Source: an uncultured Campylobacter sp.
Lineage (GTDB): Bacteria; Campylobacterota; Campylobacteria; Campylobacterales; Campylobacteraceae
Assembly: GCF_938002845.1 (NCBI RefSeq)
Contig: NZ_CALKZP010000029.1
Coordinates: forward strand, 1-32,122
Reading direction: 5' to 3'
DNA: 32,122 bases
This document shows, in pieces, positions 8,123-17,302 of the stretch (position 1 is its first letter; each line of letters opens with the position of its first letter). The translations under genes and the position numbers were made by a program. The notes under the pieces were generated by a model that did not search any database, was not told where the DNA came from, and saw only the letters and a list, made by a program, of their open reading frames with translations.

Positions 8123-8153
8123 CTAAATTTCATATTCGGGTATTTGAAATTTC

Positions 8154-8195
8154 AAGCGCTCGAGTTCTGATGAAATTCGGATCGGGTGCTTTTTT
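8154..8195 (+). terminator. Intrinsic terminator after hpf
   Basis: A 10-bp stem (AAGCGCTCGA at 8154-8163 with TCGGGTGCTT at 8182-8191, two G-T wobbles) with an 18-nt loop ends in a run of six T at 8190-8195. It lies 32 nt after the hpf stop, so the pilin-hpf transcript should stop before the giant gene. Confidence 0.7.
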
Positions 8196-8358
8196 AAATC
8201 GTCTCTGTTATAACATAGCGCCGATGAACTTTGGAAAAATAGCTGGTCATGTTTTTGCAAAGTCCAAATTGCGATGTTTTTAATTCGCTGCACTAGGAAT
8301 TTTTACAGAGTAATACCGCCCGATTTTTAGTTGTGACAAGCCTTGTTGCGAGAATTAT

Positions 8359-8451
8359 CTACGAGCAGTGAAGCCGTAAAGCGAATGTGGGTGAAGTTGC
8401 GTGAGCAAAAAATCGCGCTCAACTCGCCGTAAGCGAGCCGGCTTTTCGTAG
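8359..8451. ncRNA. Candidate structured RNA or palindromic repeat element
   Basis: The 591-bp spacer between hpf and the giant gene has no convincing gene, but this part is strongly foldable. CTACGA (8359-8364) pairs with TCGTAG (8446-8451). Inside it, AAGCCG (8371-8376) pairs with CGGCTT (8439-8444). Inside that are two hairpins: TGAGC/GCTCA (8402-8406 with 8417-8421) and CTCGC-CGTAA-GCGAG (8423-8437). The GC content is higher than in the flanks. Neither strand matches tRNA, tmRNA, SRP RNA or RNase P RNA as far as I can tell. It could be a small RNA, a dispersed palindromic element, or a leader structure for the giant gene. Strand and boundaries are uncertain. Confidence 0.4.
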
Positions 8452-8668
8452 CGGATGTAAAATTTATTTCAACATCAAATCGTAACAGAGCTTTTGAATT
8501 TTAAAATTTGCTGAAATTTTTGATAAATTTCCGCATTTTTTATATTTTATGAAATTTTTTCATCGTTAAGTTTTCATCGCGTTGTCGTTATTTGCCGTCC
8601 CATTTGAAATAAATTAAATTTTAATTATAAATCTTTCAAATTGCACTGTAATTTAAGCAAAAAAAATG

Positions 8669-8674
8669 TAAAAT
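8669..8674 (+). promoter_or_regulatory. Possible -10 box for the giant secreted protein
   Basis: TAAAAT preceded by TG lies 45 nt before the ATG at 8714, in the most AT-rich part of the spacer. The alternative TAATAG at 8674-8679 is 17 nt downstream of a TTTAAG (8652-8657). The ribosome site GGAGGG (8701-8706) is strong. The exact box is uncertain. Confidence 0.35.
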
Positions 8675-8713
8675 AATAGTCAAAAATTATGTTATTGACC
8701 GGAGGGTAGTATC

Positions 8714-11700
8714 ATGAAAGTTAAGAGTTTTAGCTTTGCGCCCATTTTGGCGCTGTTGTTTTGTTTCGCGACGGGAGTATTCGCAGATGATGTTAGGTCG
8801 AACGTGAAGATAAATCCTGCTACCCCAATAAGCAACGAGTATCGTGACGATGGCGTGCTGGACGGAAAGATAGGCAGAAGTGGTTGGACTTGGAACGGAA
8901 ATGAGGGTTTGTATAATTTCACCACTATAAAAAACTTTCCGTCTGACGAATTAAACCAAAAGCCGATAGTTAGATTCGGCGGTGCGGGCACATACGTCTT
9001 TGGAGACTACGCCGTGACTGGAAAGCCGGTGATTAAATTAAGCTGGCCTTCTGCTTTAGGCCGTGATTACATGTGGGGAGCAAAAGGCACATACATTAAA
9101 GATGACGGCGACGGACAGTTTTATTTGAATAGTTCAAAAGCTGTTTTGAGGCTTCCTAAGGGCGTGACTAAAAACGATATAGTCTATGCGAGACTTTATT
9201 GGCAGGGAAATATATTCAGCACGACTGATTTTGACAGCGAAGCAGAATACAAAAGCAAAGACGGAAAAAAATTGACCGGTTTTGCTAAGGGGTATACACG
9301 GGTGAAATTTAAAATGAAAAGCTCGAAAGGTAAAGCTAGCATAATAGAAGATGTTTATAGAGATAGATGCGAAGGAACGGCTGCTTGGAACTTTTTGGCA
9401 GAATCTCGCAAGCCCTTACGTTTGCGTTTAAAATATGGCTGCACTAAAGATATTACCGATCTAGTCAAGCAATATTTTGAACCTTATTCCGACAGCATTG
9501 AATTTACTGTAGGAAACGTAAAAACGAGTGATGGTGAGGATCAAAGCGGTGCAGATTTTACCAATGGAGAGTTCAACAGCGTTCGTCTTGGGCCGTACGG
9601 CGGATGGGGAATAATCGTAGTATATGATAAAACCGCCCCGTCCAGAAGGGCTTTGCTAGATAATTTACAATCTAACGATAGCGTAACGGGTCAAAAAATG
9701 ACTTATAAAGAGGCCGTAGAATATAAAAATAAATATTTTAAACCAAAAAACGTAACTATTTACGGCGATTATTTTGTCCTCACCCCTTGGGATAAGGGAT
9801 ATACGCCTATAAACATTAACGCTACCATCAATGGATTTTATACACCTAGAAGTGGGTCCGTAAGTGCAAAGCTAGGGTTTTTAGGGTTTGGTGGCGAGAG
9901 AAAAATGACCTCCGACGAGTATTTTAAAGTTCAACACAAAGGAACCGCACAAATGGATTCGCTATACGGATCCGGTGTGGTTAATCAACGGTTAGCTAAC
10001 GATCGCGCTAATATATACGACGGCTCTGTCGCTTTACTTATAAATGATAACGGCACCTATAAGTATAGCTATCCATACGGCACTGGTTATTTAGGTGGAT
10101 TTGATCTGGACGAATTCGATATCGGTTCAAAGATGAAGAATGCGCAATCTAGTCTAAACATCTCTTTGGGTGCGGCGTATGAAGATCTCAACGGAGGTCA
10201 AGCCGATCAAAACTTCATAAGTATGATTGCTATTTCCGCCGATTTGTATGTCCCTCAAATGTGCTATCAGTATGAAGTCTATAACGCCTCTAACTGGGTT
10301 AAATTCTTTGATAATGATGGTAACCGAAGAAGCGAAGAGGATGTAAAAAAACTACATGAACCTCCTGAGCAGATCAAAAACCCGGTAGTTGCGGGTGAAA
10401 ATATCTATTATAGAATGAAATTTGAAAATAGATTGAATGGCGGCGATAGCGAAGATGCAGCAGGTGCGGTAGTATCGATCGACTTTGGTCAAGCCGGCGC
10501 TACCTATACCAAAGATAGCGCTACTATAAATAACGAGCTAGTCGTAAATGATCCTATCACTACCACTACAAATACCATACCTGCGGCGGCAGCCGATGAA
10601 CTAGTCTATTTACGCGATGGTCAAAAGGGTGCATACGAGACTATGAAAGACGTCATAAAAGGTGGCACTCCAAACGTTACGAAGGCTATTTATAAAGATA
10701 GGCAGTTTACTGCGCTTGACGGTAATATATTGAAATTTTATATAGGTCAAGGCGCGGGAGACTTAACTCCTTCTTCAACACCGGGCGGTAGTCCTGTACT
10801 TGTAGGCGGATTAATGCAGCCAGGTAAAGCGGCATACGGCGAGTTTAATGCTACCGTAAATACGGGTGCAACCATATTGCAGGCTCCTGCCGTGACACTA
10901 AGTTATAAGATGAGCCTAGATATAGGCGGCGGTCAGCGAGTCTTCATAGAGATGGATAGCGCTTCCGAGCTTGAATTATGCGACGTGACAAAGGTTTCTA
11001 AAAGCGTTAATATCCTACCTTTAAGCGGTTTGCAGGTAGTCAATAAGAATTTTAGTAAAAATGACGACGATGATAGATTATATACTCAAATCTCCGATAA
11101 GCCTTTTGATGCGAAACTTATCTTTAGACCGGATTACGAGAGCCAATTTTGTAAGAAGTATAAGGATGAAACTGGTAAATGCGAGGAATACATCGACGCA
11201 GCCGCAAATTCTCCTTACTTCAAAAAAGATCCGAATACCGGCAAGCTCGTATATATCGGTAGTGAGGCTAGAAAGCTTGAGAAATTCGACTTGAGCGGTA
11301 AATTGTATTTATCCGTTGTCAGGGCGAGAAATGCCGCTACTACCTCGGATAAAGTTGCCGATAGCGATAAGGGGAATAGCGCAGTTTACTCATGCCGATC
11401 CGTAACCGATTCCTTAAAAATTCCGTTTAAGATGAAGGACAAAACCGATTACACTATCGATAAGGAAGTGGATTTTAAAGGAAAAAGTATTTTAGAGCTA
11501 AATGATATAGAGATAGGAGATGCGTATCAGGGTCTTACGTTTATGCTTAGCTATCGTCCGGATGGTCAAGTTGCTTCAGGGTCCGATTTAGATCAGTATA
11601 TAAAAAACAAAGATTTAAATAACAGCGATCCTAAGGCTTATTATTCGGAGCTCAAGAAATGGGAGCTTAAAAAGCGATATGGATATTGTGAGTCTGGTGA

Positions 11701-14700
11701 GAATTTCGGTTGGTGCAACAAAAATCTAACCGAGAACCAAAAGAAGGACATTTGGGAGAATAAAATACAACCGGAGCTGCAGAAGCTTGAAGATAATATA
11801 AAGGCTGCTAAAGATGAGTTCGGAATTCAAATGTCAAAAGACGGCTCGTTCCATATATGCGGTAGCGACAACTTCGTGCTTCGCCCTGCATATTTTAATG
11901 TAGATACAAAAGCGCTGAAGGATTCGGGCAAGTATAGTAAGATCGTAGATACCACCGCTAGCGGCGATATAACTAAAAAAGGTGATGGCTCCAGCGTACT
12001 TAATCCTAGTAATCTGCGCGTAGGTGGTGATTATACACAAAATGCAGATATCTTGGCTCATGTAATATCGGCCAGAAGCTATAGCGGCAACGGCGTACCT
12101 AACTACACAGCAGAAATTGGCGGGGATTTGGGCAATCAACGCTATCATCTACGTAAGAGCTATGGCGCGGATTCTGATGATACTCAAGATATATCAACCA
12201 AGATCCGCGGTATTCAAACCTACTTGCGTCCGTTTATATCTAATGAATGCGCGGCTAATGTCTCTACTCAATCCTATTATGTAGATAGAAAGAATGCTTC
12301 CACTACATTAAAACGTGGCGTTAAAGAAGATAGTTGTTATGGCGGTACCGCAGTGGAATATTCCGGTGCTAAATACAATGCCGAAACAGGCAAATATGAG
12401 ATTGATCCGGAAGCCATCAAAAAAGGCTCTTTTGGCAAGAGCGATGATGTCTCGTGCGTATTAAATGGCACAAGCTCGAAATTTGACACAGCATTTAGAA
12501 GAGTATGGGATAAAAATGCCGTAAGTCTATGGGCGAATTTTAACGCTAGAAATATCGAAGAGACGGAGGGCGTTGCAAAATTTGATAGTAAAGGTCATGT
12601 TCAAGGCGCATATCTTATGACCCAGTCTAGAAAAAATCCTGAGGCAAAAGATAAAAGCTATGCCGTCATCTATACTGAAACCATAGGTAAAGATGCCGAT
12701 AAAATTTTTAATTACTATAATGTCGGCGATGTACTCGTAAACATCTATGATAATTCGTGGACTGACGCTTACTCTGATCAGACGTATTCTAAGCAGTGGA
12801 AGAGCGCTAAATGTATCATCAATTCATCTAGCAATACTCCTGATGCCAAAGGTATGGTAGGTTGCGACGTCGGTATGAGACTTGCTGCCAATAAAGATAA
12901 AGCGATAAATGATAATATTGTATTGCGCTACCGACCGGATCGTATCAGAGTATCTCTCACAAGCCTTGATAACGGCGTGACAAGGGGTGTAGGTGATAAT
13001 AATATTTCGGGTGGAATATCTGCGTATACATATTTCAACGCTCCGGACATCGAAAACGATGTCGTAGTATATGCTGACGAAAATTCTAGCCAGAATTTAG
13101 CGGTGACGCATCAGATAAGTCAGCTAGCTAAGCTTAAGGTCAATGCAGTAGCGTATCTATCTGACAAAGTTTATAAGGATGTCATCGCTACGCTTTATGA
13201 CGGATATAAGCAAGATGTTGGTGGTAAGTCTCAGGCCGTGTGTGGATTCTCAAGTGACTTTGACTTTAAGTTAAATTTCGGATTTGATTGCGCTAACAAT
13301 AGTACCGATGGGCGTTGCTCCACAGCTACCGCTAGCAAGACTAGTAAAACTACGAATTATGCGCCATATCCTGATAAACCTGCCGTTAAATACGAGATCC
13401 CTAGCGATACGCAGTATTTTGCTAAAGATTCTGACGTATGCTTAGGCTCTACTGGATATGATAGCAGATGCTATAAATATAACGTAAGAAGCAGTAAGGG
13501 TTCTTCTAAAACTGATGAGATGCCAGACTGGGAGGAAGCCGCTTCTAGCGGTGATGCTGGTTATGGCTTACCTATACCGCTTAAAATAGCTCTTAATTAC
13601 TACTCTGATGCTTCATTAAGAGGCGGGCTTATCAATAGACCGCAAGGCGGTACAGGAATTAATTATGACTCGAAGTCAAATGAATTCAGAATTTTGGCGC
13701 AAGGATTTAGAGAAGGACAAACTCCCGACTCGACCGTGTATTTTAACTTCGCTAGGATGCATAAAACCCCTAGCACTCCAGTACTCATCTACGCTAGTGA
13801 TTTCAACATCCAAGATGGAGATGCTCTCAATACTTACGGAAAGTTTTGGCCATCGAAATTCGATAGCTCATACAATGCTATACCGGATACTGCTTCTGAG
13901 TCGTATAATGAGAAAGATATAAAACTATCCCGGGAAGATTTCGATACTTTCATTACCAGAAAGGCTAAAGATACGATGAAACTTGAAAATGTAAGCGTCG
14001 AAAACAAGGCTGCTTATATAGCCGCTGCTAATTCTAATAGCAAAACTTACGCAACCGGCAAGACCGTTACAGATTATAGTGACAATGTAGGCACTTACGC
14101 CTTATTTGTCTATGGTACATCGTACGATAAAAGTTTGGGAGCTATAGTGCAGCAAGCTACTACTGGGACTCCAATATCTGTTCCTATTTATACGCAGATT
14201 TATTGTGGCAGAATTGATAAGTGTTCGAATATGCCTGCGCCTAATGAAAATCTTGCCTATGAAGCCCCGGTTGTTATCGATTCTTCGAATAAGGTTAAAG
14301 GCTCGAATATATTTACCGTGCTAGCGGCTGAAGATCGTAGCTTGATTGATTTTACGAAGTTTGTAGTAAATACAAAGGCTACTTTAAAAGATATAGGTGC
14401 AGAGTTTGTAAGCGCCTATGACAGTCTGGCTAAGGAAGGCGACGTAGAAGTAAATATTGGAAGAGAAAAAAAAGTAAAAAAGGGTAAAGAGAATATAACT
14501 ATCAGCAGTAATGCGGCCGGTCATGCTACAATACGTATCATTACTAATCCATGGCTTATTCATACTCCAGCCTTAAATGATAAGACTATGTTTACTGCAA
14601 ATGATGGAGGAGCCTACTCTAAAAAGTATCCAGGCGTACGACAGTATTATAATCCTCTTCGTGTACATATAAAGCAGTCTAAACCTACGGTCTGGGGCGG

Positions 14701-14848
14701 TGAAGGTCAGGTTAAATCGGGCATAGCGGATGATGTAGGATCGTTCGCTGGTGGTAGCTCGTCAGACAATAGTACTAGCGATACTTCGACTAGAATTCTA
14801 GATTCTGGCGATGTTCGCGATATCTACAATCAAAAGACTGATTGGTAG
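8714..14848 (+). CDS. Giant secreted surface protein (2044 aa), MshQ/DUF11-like architecture
   Basis: A Sec signal peptide (MKVKSFSFAPILALLFCFAT then GVFA|DD, cleavage near residue 24) leads a 2044-residue mature chain. Residues about 150-520 show a pattern known from large bacterial surface proteins with DUF11-type repeats: VYARLYWQGN (157-166), DITDLVKQYF, GGWGIIVVYD (296-305), NVTIYGDYFVLTP, and MIAISADLYVPQMCYQY (504-520). The middle is rich in Asp/Lys/Ser and Cys pairs and shows no catalytic motif. The end (NPWLIHTP at about 1945, then a Ser/Thr/Asp-rich tail) recalls the C-terminus of MSHA-operon MshQ/DUF6701 proteins. No beta-barrel, LPXTG or haemagglutinin repeats are visible, so self-secretion is unlikely. 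It follows three minor pseudopilins and hpf, which suggests a pseudopilus-linked surface or tip protein. Base composition is lower in GC than the flanks. Specific function unknown. Confidence 0.85.
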   Translation: MKVKSFSFAPILALLFCFATGVFADDVRSNVKINPATPISNEYRDDGVLDGKIGRSGWTWNGNEGLYNFTTIKNFPSDELNQKPIVRFGGAGTYVFGDYAVTGKPVIKLSWPSALGRDYMWGAKGTYIKDDGDGQFYLNSSKAVLRLPKGVTKNDIVYARLYWQGNIFSTTDFDSEAEYKSKDGKKLTGFAKGYTRVKFKMKSSKGKASIIEDVYRDRCEGTAAWNFLAESRKPLRLRLKYGCTKDITDLVKQYFEPYSDSIEFTVGNVKTSDGEDQSGADFTNGEFNSVRLGPYGGWGIIVVYDKTAPSRRALLDNLQSNDSVTGQKMTYKEAVEYKNKYFKPKNVTIYGDYFVLTPWDKGYTPININATINGFYTPRSGSVSAKLGFLGFGGERKMTSDEYFKVQHKGTAQMDSLYGSGVVNQRLANDRANIYDGSVALLINDNGTYKYSYPYGTGYLGGFDLDEFDIGSKMKNAQSSLNISLGAAYEDLNGGQADQNFISMIAISADLYVPQMCYQYEVYNASNWVKFFDNDGNRRSEEDVKKLHEPPEQIKNPVVAGENIYYRMKFENRLNGGDSEDAAGAVVSIDFGQAGATYTKDSATINNELVVNDPITTTTNTIPAAAADELVYLRDGQKGAYETMKDVIKGGTPNVTKAIYKDRQFTALDGNILKFYIGQGAGDLTPSSTPGGSPVLVGGLMQPGKAAYGEFNATVNTGATILQAPAVTLSYKMSLDIGGGQRVFIEMDSASELELCDVTKVSKSVNILPLSGLQVVNKNFSKNDDDDRLYTQISDKPFDAKLIFRPDYESQFCKKYKDETGKCEEYIDAAANSPYFKKDPNTGKLVYIGSEARKLEKFDLSGKLYLSVVRARNAATTSDKVADSDKGNSAVYSCRSVTDSLKIPFKMKDKTDYTIDKEVDFKGKSILELNDIEIGDAYQGLTFMLSYRPDGQVASGSDLDQYIKNKDLNNSDPKAYYSELKKWELKKRYGYCESGENFGWCNKNLTENQKKDIWENKIQPELQKLEDNIKAAKDEFGIQMSKDGSFHICGSDNFVLRPAYFNVDTKALKDSGKYSKIVDTTASGDITKKGDGSSVLNPSNLRVGGDYTQNADILAHVISARSYSGNGVPNYTAEIGGDLGNQRYHLRKSYGADSDDTQDISTKIRGIQTYLRPFISNECAANVSTQSYYVDRKNASTTLKRGVKEDSCYGGTAVEYSGAKYNAETGKYEIDPEAIKKGSFGKSDDVSCVLNGTSSKFDTAFRRVWDKNAVSLWANFNARNIEETEGVAKFDSKGHVQGAYLMTQSRKNPEAKDKSYAVIYTETIGKDADKIFNYYNVGDVLVNIYDNSWTDAYSDQTYSKQWKSAKCIINSSSNTPDAKGMVGCDVGMRLAANKDKAINDNIVLRYRPDRIRVSLTSLDNGVTRGVGDNNISGGISAYTYFNAPDIENDVVVYADENSSQNLAVTHQISQLAKLKVNAVAYLSDKVYKDVIATLYDGYKQDVGGKSQAVCGFSSDFDFKLNFGFDCANNSTDGRCSTATASKTSKTTNYAPYPDKPAVKYEIPSDTQYFAKDSDVCLGSTGYDSRCYKYNVRSSKGSSKTDEMPDWEEAASSGDAGYGLPIPLKIALNYYSDASLRGGLINRPQGGTGINYDSKSNEFRILAQGFREGQTPDSTVYFNFARMHKTPSTPVLIYASDFNIQDGDALNTYGKFWPSKFDSSYNAIPDTASESYNEKDIKLSREDFDTFITRKAKDTMKLENVSVENKAAYIAAANSNSKTYATGKTVTDYSDNVGTYALFVYGTSYDKSLGAIVQQATTGTPISVPIYTQIYCGRIDKCSNMPAPNENLAYEAPVVIDSSNKVKGSNIFTVLAAEDRSLIDFTKFVVNTKATLKDIGAEFVSAYDSLAKEGDVEVNIGREKKVKKGKENITISSNAAGHATIRIITNPWLIHTPALNDKTMFTANDGGAYSKKYPGVRQYYNPLRVHIKQSKPTVWGGEGQVKSGIADDVGSFAGGSSSDNSTSDTSTRILDSGDVRDIYNQKTDW

Positions 14849-14871
14849 TATCCGAGTTAAACTCGCAACAC

Positions 14872-14901
14872 AAAGGCTAGCCTCCCGGCTAGCCTTTTTT
14901 T
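14872..14901 (+). terminator. Strong intrinsic terminator after the giant gene
   Basis: AAAGGCTAGCC (14872-14882) and GGCTAGCCTTT (14887-14897) form an 11-bp perfect stem with a TCCC loop, running into seven T (14895-14901). It starts 23 nt after the stop codon. The clearest terminator in the window; it isolates the giant gene from lepA. Confidence 0.93.
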
Positions 14902-15470
14902 ATGGGCGGAATTTTAGTTTTCTTGGCAACAAATATTTTAAAATTTTGCTTTGCAAATTTTTGTCTGTAAATTCCATGAGATAGAATTTCTTTGAAATTT
15001 TAAATTGCGAAATTTTGCTGCGAAACTTGGCGGTAAATTTTACTTACTAAGATTGGCGCGTCGTAATGACATATAATTTACGCGCTAATTTCAAGCAGTA
15101 GAATTCCAAAGCAAAATTTTGCAGTTAAATTTTATCTTACAAAATTCTAGATTGCTGGCGTTGCAAGCTTTGTATGGCGCGACCGCGTAAAATTCGCCGT
15201 AAAATTTCATCACTTAGAATTTTTCTGCCCCGAAACATAGCTGCAGAATTCTGTTTCGTAAAATTCCGCATTCCAACCCTTGTCCTAAAATTATATCGCG
15301 GTAAAACGCACCGCCGATAAAACTTAAAATTCTATTGCTCAAAGCCGTCCGCATTCCCCCTTATACTTCAAAATTTTATTTCGTAAAATTCCAATCCGCC
15401 TAGAGTCGCCGTATAAATTTCGCCTCATAAATTCCACTGCTCATTTACCCGTTTTTAAATGAAATTTCGG

Positions 15471-15476
15471 CACAAT
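15471..15476 (+). promoter_or_regulatory. Possible -10 box for lepA
   Basis: CACAAT lies 29 nt before the TTG start, in a context (CACAATGCG) very like the TACAATGCG before the YajG-like gene. Weak prediction; no -35 box seen. Confidence 0.3.
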
Positions 15477-15494
15477 GCGGCTTAAAATTTCATC

Positions 15495-15500
15495 AGGAAA
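15495..15500 (+). promoter_or_regulatory. Ribosome binding site supporting the lepA TTG start
   Basis: AGGAAA lies 5 nt before the TTG at 15506. No ATG or GTG at a usable distance competes, and the protein then begins exactly where LepA proteins do. Confidence 0.65.
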
Positions 15501-15505
15501 GCCAC

Positions 15506-17302
15506 TTGAAAACAAAAAATATCAGAAATTTCAGCATCATTGCGCATATCGATCACGGCAAATCCACGCTCGCAGACCGTCTGATTAGCGAGTGCAACGC
15601 CATCGAGGCGCGCCAGATGAGCAGTCAGATCATGGATACGATGGATATCGAAAAGGAGCGCGGCATCACGATCAAGGCGCAGTCCGTGCGGCTCGAGTAT
15701 GAGCTTGGCGGCGAGAAATACGTTTTAAATTTGATCGACACCCCGGGCCACGTGGATTTTAGTTACGAGGTCTCGCGCTCGCTGGCTAGCTGCGAGGGGG
15801 CGATCCTCGTCGTGGACGCGAGCCAGGGCGTACAGGCGCAGACCATCGCAAACGTCTATATCGCGCTGCAGCACAATCTCGAGATCATCCCCGTGCTCAA
15901 CAAAATCGATCTGCCCGCCGCCGATCCGCAGCGCGTAAAAGAGGAGATCGAGCACGTCATCGGGCTTGATTGCAGCAGTGCGATCGAGGTCAGCGCCAAA
16001 ACGGGCGCGGGTATCAAAGAGCTTTTAGAGGCGATAATCACTCGCATCCCGGCACCCAAAACGGACGATGCCGCGCCGCTTAAGGCGCTCATCTACGACA
16101 GCTGGTTTGATAACTACCTAGGCGCGCTCGCTCTAGTTAGGCTCTACGACGGCGTGCTGAAAAAGAGCGACGAAGTCTATATCATGGGTAGCGAGAACCG
16201 CCACGAGGTGCTTGATCTGATGTATCCCAACCCGCTCGCGCCCGCCAAAACTCGCGAGCTTAGCAGCGGCGAAGTGGGTATCGTCGTGATGGGGCTAAAA
16301 AACGTCGCCGACGTGCAGGTGGGCGATACGATCACGCTTTTTAAAAATCGCGCCGCCGCTCCCGTGGGCGGCTTTGAGAAGGCCAAGCCTTTCGTGTTTG
16401 CGGGCATCTATCCCGTGCAGACTGATAAATTTGAAGATCTGCGCGACGCTTTGGACAAGCTCAGCCTAAACGACAGCTCGCTTAGCTACGAGCCTGAAAC
16501 GTCGCTCGCGCTAGGATTTGGCTTTCGCGTCGGGTTTTTGGGACTACTGCATATGGAGGTTGTCAAAGAGCGGCTCGAGCGCGAGTTTGATCTCGATCTC
16601 ATCGCCACGGCGCCGACCGTCACATATGCCGTGTATCTCACGGACGGCTCGTGCGTGCGGATACACAGCCCCGGCGAGCTTCCCGCGCCAAATTTCATCG
16701 AGCGCATCGAGGAGCCCTACGTCAGGGCGACCATCATCACTCCGAGCGAGTTTTTGGGCAATCTCATCAGCCTTTTAAATTTGCGCCGCGGCATCCAAAC
16801 CAAGATGGATTACATCACGGAGGGGCGCGTCCTGCTCGAATACGACGTACCTACAAACGAGATCATAATGGACTTTTACGACAAGCTTAAATCCTGCACC
16901 AAGGGATATGCGAGCTTTGACTACGAGCCGATCGATTACAGGCGCGGCGATCTCGTAAAGCTCGATATTCGCGTCGCGGGCGAAGCGGTCGATGCGCTCT
17001 CGATCATCGTGCCCGCCTCAAAGGCCGAATCCAAGGGGCGCGATCTCGTCAAAGCGATGAAGGAGATCGTGCCGCGACAGCTTTTTGAGGTCGCGATCCA
17101 AGCAAGCATCGGTAACAAGATCATCGCACGCGAAAACGTCCGCGCTATGGGCAAAAACGTGACCGCCAAGTGCTACGGTGGCGACATTACGCGCAAGCGC
17201 AAGCTGCTCGAGAAGCAAAAAGAGGGCAAGAAGCGTATGAAGGCGATCGGCAGGGTAAATTTGCCGAGCGAGGCGTTTTTGAGCGTGCTGAAGATCGATT
17301 AA
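15506..17302 (+). CDS. lepA: Elongation factor 4 (LepA), back-translocating GTPase
   Basis: Ribosome-associated GTPase that acts on stalled or mis-translocated ribosomes. The protein is 598 aa, nearly the same as E. coli LepA (599). The GTPase domain has G1 AHIDHGKST (13-21), the switch segment with RGITIKAQS (52-60), G3 DTPGH (78-82), G4 NKID (132-135) and G5 SAKTG (163-167). The EF-G-like domains follow, with GFRVGFLGLLHMEVVKERLE, and then the LepA-specific C-terminal domain containing ARENVRAMGKNVTAKCYGGD and RKRKLLEKQKEGKKRMK. It starts with TTG, supported by AGGAAA. GC-rich codon use (36 of 60 bases G+C in the line at 16021) contrasts with the giant gene just upstream. It stands alone, flanked by RAATTY-rich spacers. 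Confidence 0.98.
   Translation: MKTKNIRNFSIIAHIDHGKSTLADRLISECNAIEARQMSSQIMDTMDIEKERGITIKAQSVRLEYELGGEKYVLNLIDTPGHVDFSYEVSRSLASCEGAILVVDASQGVQAQTIANVYIALQHNLEIIPVLNKIDLPAADPQRVKEEIEHVIGLDCSSAIEVSAKTGAGIKELLEAIITRIPAPKTDDAAPLKALIYDSWFDNYLGALALVRLYDGVLKKSDEVYIMGSENRHEVLDLMYPNPLAPAKTRELSSGEVGIVVMGLKNVADVQVGDTITLFKNRAAAPVGGFEKAKPFVFAGIYPVQTDKFEDLRDALDKLSLNDSSLSYEPETSLALGFGFRVGFLGLLHMEVVKERLEREFDLDLIATAPTVTYAVYLTDGSCVRIHSPGELPAPNFIERIEEPYVRATIITPSEFLGNLISLLNLRRGIQTKMDYITEGRVLLEYDVPTNEIIMDFYDKLKSCTKGYASFDYEPIDYRRGDLVKLDIRVAGEAVDALSIIVPASKAESKGRDLVKAMKEIVPRQLFEVAIQASIGNKIIARENVRAMGKNVTAKCYGGDITRKRKLLEKQKEGKKRMKAIGRVNLPSEAFLSVLKID

Larger units (their letters stand above)
14902..15505. repeat. Spacer packed with RAATTY hexamers (about 24 in 604 bp)
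   Basis: No gene is visible. By eye about 24 copies of AAATTT, AAATTC, GAATTC or GAATTT occur, often in the context GTAAAATTC or GAAATTTC, with intervals of roughly 10-45 bp of unrelated, GC-richer sequence between them. With 60% AT, chance would give about one or two. The hexamer is its own reverse complement, so no strand is assigned. The last 60 bp should also hold the lepA promoter. Confidence 0.75.

Noticed and set aside
8714..14848. Autotransporter or haemagglutinin-type adhesin
   Set aside because: No C-terminal beta-barrel, no TPS domain, no long parallel repeats.
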